Shown here piece by piece: positions 1-8,853 of a stretch of 13,050 nt of DNA (the first letter of the stretch is position 1; each line of letters starts with the position of its first letter). The notes beneath the pieces were generated by a model that saw nothing but the letters and a program-made list of their open reading frames with translations, was not told the origin of the DNA and did no database searches. Source of the stretch: Larix sibirica (Eukaryota > Streptophyta > Pinopsida > Pinales > Pinaceae); contig NWUY0300016962.1 of NCBI GenBank assembly GCA_004151065.3, forward strand, positions 82,561-95,610. Direction: 5' to 3'. A program made the translations under genes and the position numbers.

Positions 1-1749
1 AATTGACAAATTAAGACATGTAGGCTTGATAAATAAAATAAAATCTTGTGTTAGGATGAATATAAATATCCCATCCAAATTCATTTGTATGATACAAGAC
101 TAGGGTTAAAATCATGATTATTATCTTTCTCTTACTCTATGGCCTCTTAAAGTGATGTGCACCTCTTGGAGTAGTTTTTTCTTTGCTTGATGGTGAAATG
201 AAGGATGCTTTCTTGAGATTTCATGCACATGCAAGGTTGATGCTAGCATTGTTGGAATAACACAAGCACTAGGAGGATCTAGAGCTTCTTCTTGATTATT
301 CCTTTGTTAAAAGTTGGTAAGTTCATGCTCCTTCATGGATTAAATAGTGGTGTTAATGCTACATTTTTTTCTAAATTAGGGCTTCTTGCCATCCTTTTGT
401 CAACTTTGTATGGTGGAAAACGTTCTCTTGAAGGATTTTTCCCTTGTTTGGGCGTTGGATCCATTTTTTTTCCCTAATTAGGTTGGTCCAATGAACCATA
501 AAGGTTGTTGTTGGATGCCCTAATTTGCAAGCTTAGAGAAACATTTCAGGAAGGGAAGTTGATCACTCATCCCCTATGCCCTGGGGTTTGAGGTGGCACC
601 ATAAAACCCCCTTAGTCTTGTCATTTTTACCTAAATTTTGATTATCTCATTTGTATTATATGTAATTGAATTTCATATTAGCTTAGAATAGTTTAGGCTG
701 CATCTTATAACCCTAAAAAATCAGAAAATCAGAAAACCCTAAAACTTAAAAAAATCAAAACTCCAAAAATATTCAAAATTTGGAAAAACCAAGCCCATAA
801 AGGGTTGTGCCCTAGTGATTTCCTCCATAGTTCTTCAAGGGTGTCATCATTAGCCATGTCTGGACCATCCAAACCCTAAAACGAAGTTGTTGCGGATTTG
901 TTGTGGACTAGTTAGGGCATCGAACTTTTCATGTCTGGTTGGTTAAATAAATTTGCCCTAAAAGAGTGATTGTCTCCATCCCTAAAATGAAATTATTTGA
1001 GCTCTCTAACTCCCTTTAGGTTCAGGATAATTGTGCATACTAAAGACTATTGATTGATTTATATTGTAGACTATGATAACATACCTATTTTACTAGTTTG
1101 AGTACTGTATTGTTCATATTCTAAGCATTTCTAAGGTTGTAACAGTTATTGATTTTGTCAAGCCAATATATACTATACAGTGGCTCATTTATCTATATCT
1201 TTAGGCCTCAGATTGAAATTGAAATATGTGTGTTAAATGTCTGATCATTACTACTAAAATATTGTTGTAATTGAGTAGTTGTTGAAGCTTTAAATGATAA
1301 GTGCAGACTTCCTACATGCTACATATATTTATAATCTTCTACTGACTTTAATCCTGAAAGGGCACTTTGAATTGATATGTATGTCTGTAATTTGATTTAC
1401 AATTCTTCTACTCACAATTGTATTGGCATACAACAGTACTAAGTTTGGCAGTGATATACATTGCAATTGGCCATCTTCACTTGTACTACATATATGTTGG
1501 TTGCACAAGTGAATTAACTCCTTCATAGATCTAGTATGTCGTGTTCATTCATTGTTGGACTCCATTTAAGGAACTGGTATTTTCATAAGGTTGTTGGAGG
1601 TACATGTGCATTAGTATTTATTGGTGTCTCGATTAGGGCTATCCCTTGGGTTGAGGAGTTCCCAAAGAAGTTGAGATATTGAGATAAAGGTGATAGTATG
1701 CTCAAGTCTCTCCCATGATTTCCAAATCTAGCCTTGCTAGTTCATTTGG
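1..1749. other. AT-rich flank without a recognised gene
   Basis: No open frame here has a recognisable domain, and the longest are 61-65 codons, as expected by chance. The stretch from about 700 to 1000 holds several scattered CCCTAAA-type words (near 709, 735, 871 and 954) and short A-rich repeats, but no tandem array. The part from about 1020 to 1560 is featureless AT-rich DNA. It may be the target DNA of the minus-strand retrotransposon, or an older repeat too worn to identify. The LTR edge at 1750 is supported by alignment to the other LTR stub, so this flank lies outside that element. Confidence 0.6.
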
Positions 1750-1872
1750 TAACACTTCCTAACATGCACCTCAGGTAGCATGGAAGAAATATTTAAGCCA
1801 TTGGGTGCATCCTTGGGGGAAACTCTCGAGTTGAGATACTGTCACTCAACACTCAACTCCTCCGTCTAGGCC

Positions 1873-1901
1873 AACTCCTAGAGAAAATTATTCTAGGAGT
1901 T
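1873..1901. repeat. Perfect 10-bp inverted repeat (hairpin) in U5
   Basis: AACTCCTAGA at 1873-1882 is the exact reverse complement of TCTAGGAGTT at 1892-1901, with a 9-base AT-rich loop. It could fold in the transcript near the 3' end of the LTR. The role is unknown. Confidence 0.6.
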
Positions 1902-3620
1902 TAAAGAATCAAACACAAGAGAAATATTATAACAGTTTACTCTAATAGAATGTATATTGAGTCATCATCATTTGCATAAAGTAAATACTTGAAGAAGGAT
2001 AATAAACAAGGAAATACAAGTGTCGAAGGTAAATACAAATTGTTGAAAGTAACGGTTTTGAATGTGCTCTTGGTATGTTTTATTATTAGTTGGTGAGTTC
2101 TTTAGGAGTGGGTTCGTTTTAAGGTTTGGCCCACTTAGGATTTATCCTTAATGGTGAGTGCAAGGCAACTACAGCAAGTGTCCAACAGGGCAAGACATAA
2201 AGTCTACTTAGAGTAGCCCCCTGACTTCGTAGTGAGTTCGATGCGAACCCTTCACTTTGAATTTTGGCGGATTGTCCTATTAAACTAGCCACTCAAATCC
2301 CCTTTCTGATTGTCCCACCAATCCGCTCGAAGGACTGAATTGTTCACAAGAGCATACGGGGGACCGGATCAAAGTTTGTTACTTTAAAGAAAGGATAGAA
2401 CTAAAATGAGACTACTTCAATGATATGTGTGCAAAAGTGATTTAATCTACTTTAAGCGAATAAAAGAACACTAATCTACGGGTTAGTATCTAAAGAAAAA
2501 CTAACAGGAGAACGGAGAAAAACAAACCACCAAATGAGATGACACAGATCCCCCATAGGGAGATGGTGTGTGGGAATTGGGTATCCCACTTGCTTTTATT
2601 TTATTATGTTTTTTTTAATTCAGGATCCAATAGGCTTCCAGAGTTTAAAAATTTGACTTAAGGTGAAAAGGGGAGTTTATAGTGCTTTGGATGGTTCAAG
2701 TCCTCGAAATTTGGCCAGCACTTTCGCTTACTTGTTCATCAAAAGTGAAAAACTATGAACAAAAGATTGTTAAAGGTGCTCAAAAACACTTTATAAGTGT
2801 CTTTGAACAATGTTAGTAAAATCCAAAAAAATAACTAAGTTAAATCTAACTAAAATGCACAAATTAACTAAGTAAGACAAGCTAGAAGATTTCCTTCTTA
2901 GGGTCTTTACTTTCCCTTTTGAGGAAGCAAATAAGGAACTTTAAGCTTTCTAGATACAACTTTAAAACTATGATGCAACTTTATTCTTCAAGCCTTTAGA
3001 TCTATCTTAAACTTGAATTCAAAGAAAAGCTACCCTATGTTAGATCTAGATTTGAAATGAAAAATGTTTTAACCACTAGAATCTAAGAACATAAATCAGA
3101 CCTATTTATAATTTTCTTTGAAGAAATAGATTTAAGAATAACTAAGGACAATAACCATAAATATTTTGATTTTTAAAGGATGAGAAGGGTGAAGAAGAGA
3201 AATCCCTTGAACTTGGGATATGGAGTCTTTGTAGTGATACTCAGAGGGACTAAATTCTTCTTGAATTTACTTGAAGATGAGGAGGATGCTTCCTCACTCA
3301 ACCTATTCTCCAAGCTAGATGACTTGCAACTTACACACACTTGCTCAAGAGGGGTTAAGAGCATCAGTGTTAACTACACAAGAAACTTAAAATATTTGCA
3401 TTTAATCAAAAATAACATATTCATCTAAGAGATCTAATGCAACTAACAATGAGATGATAGATAAATCAATCTATTACCTTACCCTACTGGGAGATAAATC
3501 CCCTTCAAAGGCTAATAGTTGACCAACAAGCAAGAAACAAGCATGTAATAAACACAAATTACCTCATAAGCTTATTGAACATCAACATCCACACACATGA
3601 AGAGCCACACCACGATTGCC

Positions 3621-3621
3621 N
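3621..3621. other. Ambiguous base N in the LTR
   Basis: A single N lies 10 bases from the polyadenylation signal. The sequence on both sides reads as one LTR, so this is probably just an uncalled base. Confidence 0.6.
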
Positions 3622-3630
3622 TCCAAAGCC

Positions 3631-3636
3631 TTTATT
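3631..3636 (-). promoter_or_regulatory. LTR polyadenylation signal AATAAA
   Basis: The plus-strand TTTATT reads AATAAA on the minus strand. It lies about 90 bp downstream of the TATA box in the direction of transcription, the usual place for the R-region poly(A) signal of an LTR. The motif is short and AT-rich, so it counts only together with the TATA box and LTR edges. Confidence 0.55.
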
Positions 3637-3720
3637 CAATTCAAAATAATTCAACATTATTACAATACATAGGAGCAGAGGTTCCACCTTCTCATGCAAA
3701 ACAATGAAGACGAGGGCTAC

Positions 3721-3727
3721 TTTTATA
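3721..3727 (-). promoter_or_regulatory. LTR TATA box
   Basis: The minus strand reads TATAAAA here, about 135 bp inside the U3 edge, with a start site expected some 30 bp further, near 3690. The box sits in a small hairpin (GGCTA and TAGCC arms, 3715-3730). The 3' LTR copy would drive transcription outward into the 1-1749 flank if it were still active. Confidence 0.6.
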
Positions 3728-3861
3728 GCCAAAATGAGACCCAAGGGGCGCACTCTTCAAGGAAGGGTGAATTTCCAAGTGGGAGTGCAAGGGTGAGTTC
3801 ATGAGAGAAATGATGGATTGATATTAAGTTGACTCTTTGGGATGGTACCTCTTATGAGGTG

Positions 3862-3875
3862 CTCCCCCCTCTCTT
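3862..3875 (-). other. Polypurine tract
   Basis: The minus strand reads AAGAGAGGGGGGAG, a 14-base purine run about 180 bp past the integrase stop. Such a tract primes plus-strand DNA synthesis and lies immediately before the 3' LTR, so it fixes the LTR edge to within a few bases. The next bases are CACC rather than the usual TG. Confidence 0.75.
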
Positions 3876-4056
3876 GGGATTATCTCCCATCCAATACCAA
3901 TTTTCCACCATAATATAAAGAACTAATATACTACAATAAAGCTAATATACAAAAATAATAGACAAAGCTAATGTACAAAAGGAAGAAACTTGGAAGGGTA
4001 AAATGCAAGGGAAAGGGTTAGAGAAAACCATGATACAAAAGATGCCCCCATGGGCA

Positions 4057-5221
4057 TTAGATAATGTTGTTGAAGAACAACTTCAGAAGTTGCCCATTTA
4101 CTGGAAACATCAGCTTCTCTCCATCCATGTTGTTGAGATAAAACGAATCGGCACCCACCAACTCATGGATGATGTATGGCCCTATCCAAAGGCTGTTGAA
4201 TTTTTCATGTTTCCTAGGATTCTGTCTTCACTTGTCCCATAGTAAAACTATATCACCCTTTTGGAAAGATCTTGATCTGGAAAACTTGTCAAAATTCGTC
4301 TTCACTTTATCTTGACTCTTTATACTTGGATCCACTACCTTCCTTTTCTTTTCATCTAACTCAATCAACTGATTAATTATGTTCTGGATGGCATCTTGAT
4401 ATGAGCTAAAATCCTGAAGAAGTTGATACACTGGAATCTTGAGATGAATTATCAAGGTGACATCCAGACCATATATTAACTCAAAGGGGATTTTTCCCAT
4501 TGCACTTTTATTAGTAATTATATCATCCCAAATTGCAAACTTTATCTTACTATCCCAATACTTTTTATTATCCCCCATTGTTTTCTTTATGATGGTCATT
4601 AAGTTCGTGTTACTCAATTCTACTAGAACATTTCCTTGGTGATAATAATTGGAAGAATGGGATAGGATAATTCCATACTTGAAGCGGAAAGAGGAAAGTT
4701 CTCTTGAACTAAAGGATTGGGCATTATCAATTGTTATCTTTGCAGGAACATCAAATCTTGTTATGATTTTATCCTTAAGGAAATTCATGACTACCTTATT
4801 GGTTGTTTCCTTGGTGGGTATTGCTTCTACCCACTTGGTAAAATAATCATTCGCAATCAAAATCCAAGTATAACCATTACTTGAATTTTCTTTGAATTAA
4901 TCGATAAAGTCAAGACCCCGTTGTTGAAAAGGGACTTGAACTACCACTAGTTGTAGAGGTAAAGTTGCCAATTTTTTCTTTCCAGTGAACAAATGACACT
5001 ATTTGAAACTTCTGACAAATTTATGCACATCTGAAAAAATTGGGCGAGTAATATCCTACTCTAAGGATTTTATAGGCTATTGTTCTTGCTGCAAAATGCC
5101 CTCCACAAAATCTTGAGTGAAATTTTGTCATGAGTTTTTTAGACTCTGACTCATCAAGACATATAAGTACTAAGCCATAAGGGTTCCTCCACCCTAATCC
5201 ATCTTGAATAACACAATAATT
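4057..5221 (-). pseudogene. Integrase, minus-strand element
   Basis: It inserts the cDNA into the host genome. The zinc-binding N-terminus begins near 5200 (FHSRFCGGH and RVGYYSPNFF), shifts frame near 5025 and continues as DVHKFVRSF, with TAG at 4999-5001 and TAA at 4897-4899. The catalytic core is open from 4860 to 4228: Asp at 4846-4848, Asp at 4726-4728 (IDNAQSF, where families usually have DNG) and Glu at 4618-4620, giving a correct DD35E spacing. After the stop at 4228 the frame continues into a GPY module (GPYIIHELVGADSFYL) and ends with TAA at 4057-4059. No chromodomain follows. The first Cys of the HHCC zinc motif reads Phe. All three catalytic residues survive, but the gene is broken. 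Confidence 0.9.
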
Positions 5222-5282
5222 AGATGCTCTTAACCTTAAATGCCTTCTATTATGACTAGTTAAATGACTCGGGCAAGTAAGG

Positions 5283-5870
5283 TTATTTAGAAAAAAGACT
5301 ATGTCGAAATACCATGGATGTTGCTCTAGTATTTGGAGTTTTACTTACATAACCTGTCGGATTGTTGTTTTGGAAAACCATCCCCAAAGCCTCCTCATTT
5401 CCCTGAGTTAACATCTGAGCCAATCCTTGACCTTTAATCAACTTAGTTGGTTTGATTTCCAAATTATATTCTTGAATTTTTGAAACCCACTTTCCTCTTA
5501 TCCCCAAACAATCTTGTTGAGCCAAGATGTCTTTGATAGCTGTGTGAGGGACATACCCTACTATCTTTGAATACCCAACACACATTTTGAAATGTTTAAG
5601 GGACTTTACAAGTACATAAGCTTGCTTCTCCATGGTGGTGTATTTCGATTCTAAATTTTGTAAGGCCCTACTCATGAAAGCAATGGGTTGCTCCTACCCT
5701 TCATCATTCTTCTGGAGAAAAACACCCGCAATTGTATCTTTTGACACAAAGGAGAAGATCTAGAAGTCTTTGGAATAGTCAGGGCTTATTATGACAAGTT
5801 ATCTAGAAATAGCATCCTTGATGCTTTTGAAAGCTTTCCTTCCTTCTTTGGTCCACTCAAACTTAGCGTC
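5283..5870 (-). pseudogene. Native Ty3-type RNase H, catalytically degenerate
   Basis: This domain follows RT directly, as in all Ty3/gypsy elements. The best open part is 5675-5283 (130 codons). Recognisable blocks are IFSFVSKDTIAGVFLQ near 5750, EQPIAFMSRAL, KYTTMEKQAYVLVKSLKHF and IKGQGLAQML. A frameshift near 5875, in a run of T, separates it from RT, and stops interrupt the first 60 codons. By comparison with ordinary Ty3 RNase H, the usual acidic positions read Phe (TDAS block), Gln (second acidic residue of the TExE block), Pro (TDH block) and Gly (ADxLSR block). The plus-strand copy shows the same losses, so this domain was probably inactive before the copies decayed and served a structural role. 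Confidence 0.85.
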
Positions 5871-5879
5871 TTTTTAAAG

Positions 5880-6712
5880 CAATGTTTCACATTGGCTTCA
5901 TTAGCTTAGCTAAGTTAGGGATGAACCTCCTAATGAAATTTATCTGACCATTGAAAGAATGCGGGGCCTTCAGATGTTGGAGTAAAGGGACCTTTTTTAT
6001 GGCTTCAACACGTTTGAGATCAATCTTCACACCATCCTTAGAAATTATGTGACCCAACAACTTTCCTTCCTATACACCAAATACTGACTTTGTTGGAGTT
6101 AATAAGATGCCATACTTACGACATATTTCGAAAACTTGCCTTAGATGATTTACATGGTCTTATCTTTCCTTTTAGAAAACTGTTAAATCATCTTGATAGA
6201 TTTCAATTATCTTGCCAATTAACTCCTTGAACACATAGTCCATGTCTCTTTGAAAGGTAGCACCTGCATTCAACAAGCCAAAAGGCATTCTCAAAAACTC
6301 ATAGGTATGCCAAGGTGTAGTAAATGTCATTTTGTGTTGGTCTTCTTTCTTTACCTGCACCTGATTGTAGCCAGAAAACCCATCCAACGTGGACAACATC
6401 CCAGAACCTATTACTCTCTGCAGCAAAGTCTCCATGTTGGGAAGTGGATAATTGTCCTTTAGACATGATATATTAAGGTTTCTAAAATCTATACACAGCC
6501 TTATTGTTCAATTCTTTTTTCTTACTACCACCAAGTTGGAACACCAAGATGAATGCCTTGTTGGTGCAATGATTCCAACAACCAACATCTTTTGCAACTC
6601 CTTTTGCACCAATGGTTCTAACTTAGGGTTTATTTGACTTAACTTTTGATGAAAAGGCTTGAATTCTTTTATTTCTTGCTTAAGAGGTACAGTATGTTGA
6701 AAAACATCTTCC
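5880..6712 (-). pseudogene. Reverse transcriptase, minus-strand element
   Basis: It copies the element RNA into DNA. In one frame I can follow VFQHTVPLK near 6700, INPKLEPLVQKELQKM, CIDFRNLN near 6490, NYPLPNMETLLQRV, STLDGFSGYNQV, RMPFGLLNAGATFQRDMDY and the active-site box YQDD at 6187-6198 (both Asp kept), then LLGHIISKDGV and INFIRRFIPNLAKL near 5920. In-frame stops include TGA at 6508-6510 and TAA at 6172-6174, the latter just past the active site, and there are further stops after it. The region is otherwise about full length. It is separated from the upstream linker by a frameshift near 6712. Confidence 0.92.
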
Positions 6713-6713
6713 T

Positions 6714-7139
6714 ATAGGCTTTAAGTTCATCATATGTAAATTCCAACACATCTCTATACTATTTGACAAGGTTTATTAAGTCTTCTCTTTCTTTTTCTGT
6801 GGTATTTTTTTTAATTTTTATCATTTTAGGTTCTTTGTCGGTCTCAATATTCACCTCAATATAGTCCCCTAGTTTCATTGCCTATTTTTTAACCGTGTGC
6901 CCATCTTGTCAATCAAATATTTTCTCTAGATTCACAAGACCCCTTGGAATTGAATTTATGAACTGATCCTATTCTTCCTTATACTCTTTTCCTTATTCTT
7001 TATAGCCAATCTGACAATTTGAAAACTCATGGGAATTGTGGATAAACCTTAGGATTTTCTCATCACTTTGGAAAACTTTCCAATGATCCACAATGTCAGG
7101 AAATGATGGCCTAAAGTTTATCTCCAATTTACCGTCGCA
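6714..7139 (-). pseudogene. Polyprotein linker between acquired RNase H and RT
   Basis: One frame, broken by five stops, runs through this stretch: KLEINFRPSFPDIVDHW near 7110, then DGHTVKK, NIETDKEPKMIKIKKN near 6830 and YRDVLEFTYDELKAY near 6740. The last two blocks match the usual region just before RT in plant Tat and Athila elements (I recognise the pattern IGT..NPK.IKIG followed by a DVFAW.YDDL-like block). The first part I do not recognise as a domain. Its continuity shows that RNase H and RT are joined in this element rather than brought together by a later insertion. Confidence 0.7.
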
Positions 7140-7187
7140 ATTTATTTTCCCTCACTAGGTTGAAAAGTGGATGCTATTACTGCCAAC

Positions 7188-7545
7188 TTGTCTACCAAGT
7201 TGTTCTATTCTCTAGGGACTACTTCAAGACCCAATGCATCAAACCATTCCATAGTATCCCATACTTTTTCAATATGTTACTTTTACATGCAAATTTATTT
7301 TTTACTTGGGAAACTACTAAGTCAAAATCTCCTTTAATGTTCAACATCTTAATCCCCATGTCCTTAGCATTTTCTAGCCCAAGAAAAAGTGCCTCATACT
7401 CTGCTACATTATTAGATGCTTCAAACACTAGTTTGAAGGAAAAGTTGAATGTTTGCTTAGCTGGAGAGATGAGAACTATGCCCACCCATTTTCCTGACCT
7501 TGAATATGCCCCATCAAAGTACATCTTCCATACTTCATCAACTTT
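7188..7545 (-). pseudogene. Acquired (archaeal-type) RNase H domain
   Basis: This RNase H degrades the RNA strand of RNA:DNA hybrids. The motifs are MYFDGAYSRSG with Asp at 7513-7515, NNVAEYEALFLGLENA with Glu at 7399-7401, and NIKGDFDLVVSQV with Asp at 7327-7329. After a frameshift near 7260 and TAG at 7205-7207, NNLVDKLAVIAS supplies the fourth Asp at 7190-7192. All four acidic residues are therefore still present, although in two frames. This type is known as a second RNase H in plant Tat elements. It lies between protease and RT and is in the same frame as protease, with only two stops (7705-7707 and 7615-7617) between them. Most Tat elements I know of carry it after the native RNase H instead. 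Confidence 0.87.
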
Positions 7546-7704
7546 CTCTTCTTTAAGTTTTTCTTTAATTGGTTCCAAGAAGATTGATATGATCACATAA
7601 TTCCCAAAATTATCTTAATCATAGACATATTCATTTGATGGCTCTTTGGGGTCTTCTACATGAAATTTATTTTCTTTTTCATTGTGAAGTATGACAAGTA
7701 CATT

Positions 7705-8107
7705 TTATGTCGAAGGAACCGTGGCATAAGTCCAATCCATTTGAATGCAACCACCCAAACTTGCATTCCACTTTCTTGACAAGAGCATACCCCATTTGTT
7801 TGGCACACCAATCCCTAGCACATCCATAGTCAAATGGACATTAGGGAATTTTTCCAATCTGACTTGTAGATTAAGAATGACCCCAACCACATCTATTTCC
7901 TTGGAATCCATGGCACAAACATTCTGATAAGGTCTAGTGATCTTCAAGTTCTATTGTTCCATGACCTTCATGGCGATAATGTTGGATGAAGCACCAAAAT
8001 ATAACATGCATCCATGAACTAGGATATCATTCACCAACAAAGATACATAGAGAGGTGGATGATCATCTTTATGAGGATCCATGCTATGCAAAATTACTGG
8101 GGCATAT
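7705..8107 (-). pseudogene. Retroelement aspartic protease
   Basis: It would cut the Gag-Pol polyprotein. The region reads PPLYVSLLVNDILVHGCML, then the active-site block, then KVMEQ, a TAG at 7951-7953, and in the same frame VCAMDSKEIDVVGVILNLQV and VPNKWGMLLSRKWNASLGG, the flap and C-terminal block typical of plant Tat/Athila proteases. The active site should read D-S/T-G-A-S, but the codons at 7996-8001 give Tyr-Phe before GASSN, so the catalytic Asp is gone (one base away from an Asp codon). It ends in TAA at 7705-7707, beyond which the same frame runs on into the acquired RNase H. Confidence 0.87.
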
Positions 8108-8395
8108 TCAATGGCATCTAGGCTTCTTAGGATGAGACTTTTCCTTAGGATTATCATGATTTATTTCCTTAGGGCGATCTACAACTTTCATTAAATTTTC
8201 TTTTTGACTTGGAATTTTGAGGAGGTTAGTTACTTGTACAAGAAATTTAGCACTAGTCATCCAAGAACCCAAATCAACATTCAAATCATTTATAACATGG
8301 GGAGATATTACCTTTGAAATATATTGATTGGTCTTTGTTGGCCTAGCATTTTCTTTCCTATGGTAAGTAACCCCTTTGAACTTTATCATCTCCAA
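8108..8395 (-). pseudogene. Gag-protease linker
   Basis: An open frame of 95 codons. Its middle part (SWMTSAKFLVQVTNLLKIPS, then QKENLMKVV) resembles the stretch upstream of protease in plant Tat polyproteins, which often carries a KIPSQ block. The C-terminal third is rich in Lys and Pro. It shifts frame near 8115 to enter protease and overlaps that frame by about 50 bases. I know of no enzymatic role. The frame before it (8523-8396, ending IWR then a stop) is a different one. Confidence 0.6.
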
Positions 8396-8853
8396 ATCTG
8401 CTCCGGCGTAGGCTTCTCACCAGAAAAATTGGTCACATTGTCTTTTTCCTGACTATATTCCCTAGATTGCTTCCAATATTCTTTATCAATTGGGTGAATT
8501 TGGCCTACAACACTGATGAATTCGGGCTCGCTTGATATCCAACATAGTTACTTGTTTCTAGCAAACTTTGTTCATTAATTTAACAGAAGATGGGGCAAGT
8601 GGACTCCTCATGAAATTATTTGCATGCCCTACAGAAAGGAGATACCTCCTCTTGGAGCATATTAGTTGTCTCCAATTGATTAGGAGATCTTTGATCTTAG
8701 AAAGGTGCTTTCTTTACTTGGTTCCACCTGTTTTAAAAGTTCTTTGGAGCTTGGGAATCTTGTGACCTTTCCATGGAATTAACCAATTTTTCATGGCATT
8801 CATTTGAGATGTATGATTAGCCATCATGGTTTTCATAATCTATGTCATTTTTT
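8396..8853 (-). pseudogene. Gag C-terminus with zinc knuckle
   Basis: Gag nucleocapsid region, broken over three frames. From the core it passes through EYKDSSKDHMKKM near 8870 and MANHTSQMNAMKN near 8800, changes frame near 8790, and reaches a zinc knuckle at 8595-8633: Cys, two residues, Cys, three residues (one a TAA stop at 8616-8618), His, four residues, Cys. This would bind the element RNA. A further frameshift near 8515 leads into EFISVVGQIHPIDKEYWKQS (8523-8464), which stays open to about 8396. The spacing of the knuckle suits plant gag proteins, although the stop makes it non-functional here. Confidence 0.7.

Larger units (their letters stand above)
1750..3861 (-). repeat. 3' LTR of the minus-strand element
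   Basis: The low-coordinate edge is set by an ungapped 84-bp match between 1750-1833 and 9852-9935 (66 of 84 identical by my count), the latter abutting the primer binding site. The high-coordinate edge is set by the polypurine tract at 3862-3875, just after the integrase stop. Inside, on the minus strand, a TATA box lies about 135 bp from the U3 edge and an AATAAA about 90 bp further on, which is the expected U3-R order. U5 would then be unusually long (about 1.9 kb). The terminal dinucleotides are not TG/CA now, which I read as mutation. Short open frames on both strands around 3173-3428 look like chance. An old insertion inside U5 cannot be excluded. Confidence 0.7.

Noticed and set aside
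292-477. 61-codon hydrophobic open frame
   Set aside because: A T-rich stretch gives Leu and Phe codons by chance; no signal or homology is recognisable.
700-1000. Several CCCTAAA words, as in plant telomeres
   Set aside because: They are scattered and never in tandem. In AT-rich plant DNA this falls short of an interstitial telomere array.
3173-3428. Overlapping open frames on both strands inside the LTR
   Set aside because: The low-complexity Ser/Lys and Glu/Asp composition comes from a purine-rich stretch; there is no domain and the location is noncoding LTR.
4003-4242. 79-codon open frame on the plus strand
   Set aside because: It is the antisense shadow of the integrase C-terminus, which shows conserved GPY and FPVNG blocks on the minus strand.
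6172-6174. A stop just after the RT active site as a possible programmed readthrough
   Set aside because: Many other stops and frameshifts occur around it, and no known element uses readthrough inside RT; decay explains it.
7160-7600. 146-codon open frame on the plus strand
   Set aside because: It is longer than the frame opposite, but the minus strand carries the RNase H motifs; this is its shadow.
7188-7600. The upstream RNase H as a separate later insertion or a captured host gene
   Set aside because: It shares a frame with protease, and the following linker leads to RT without insertion borders or target duplications, so it is part of the element.
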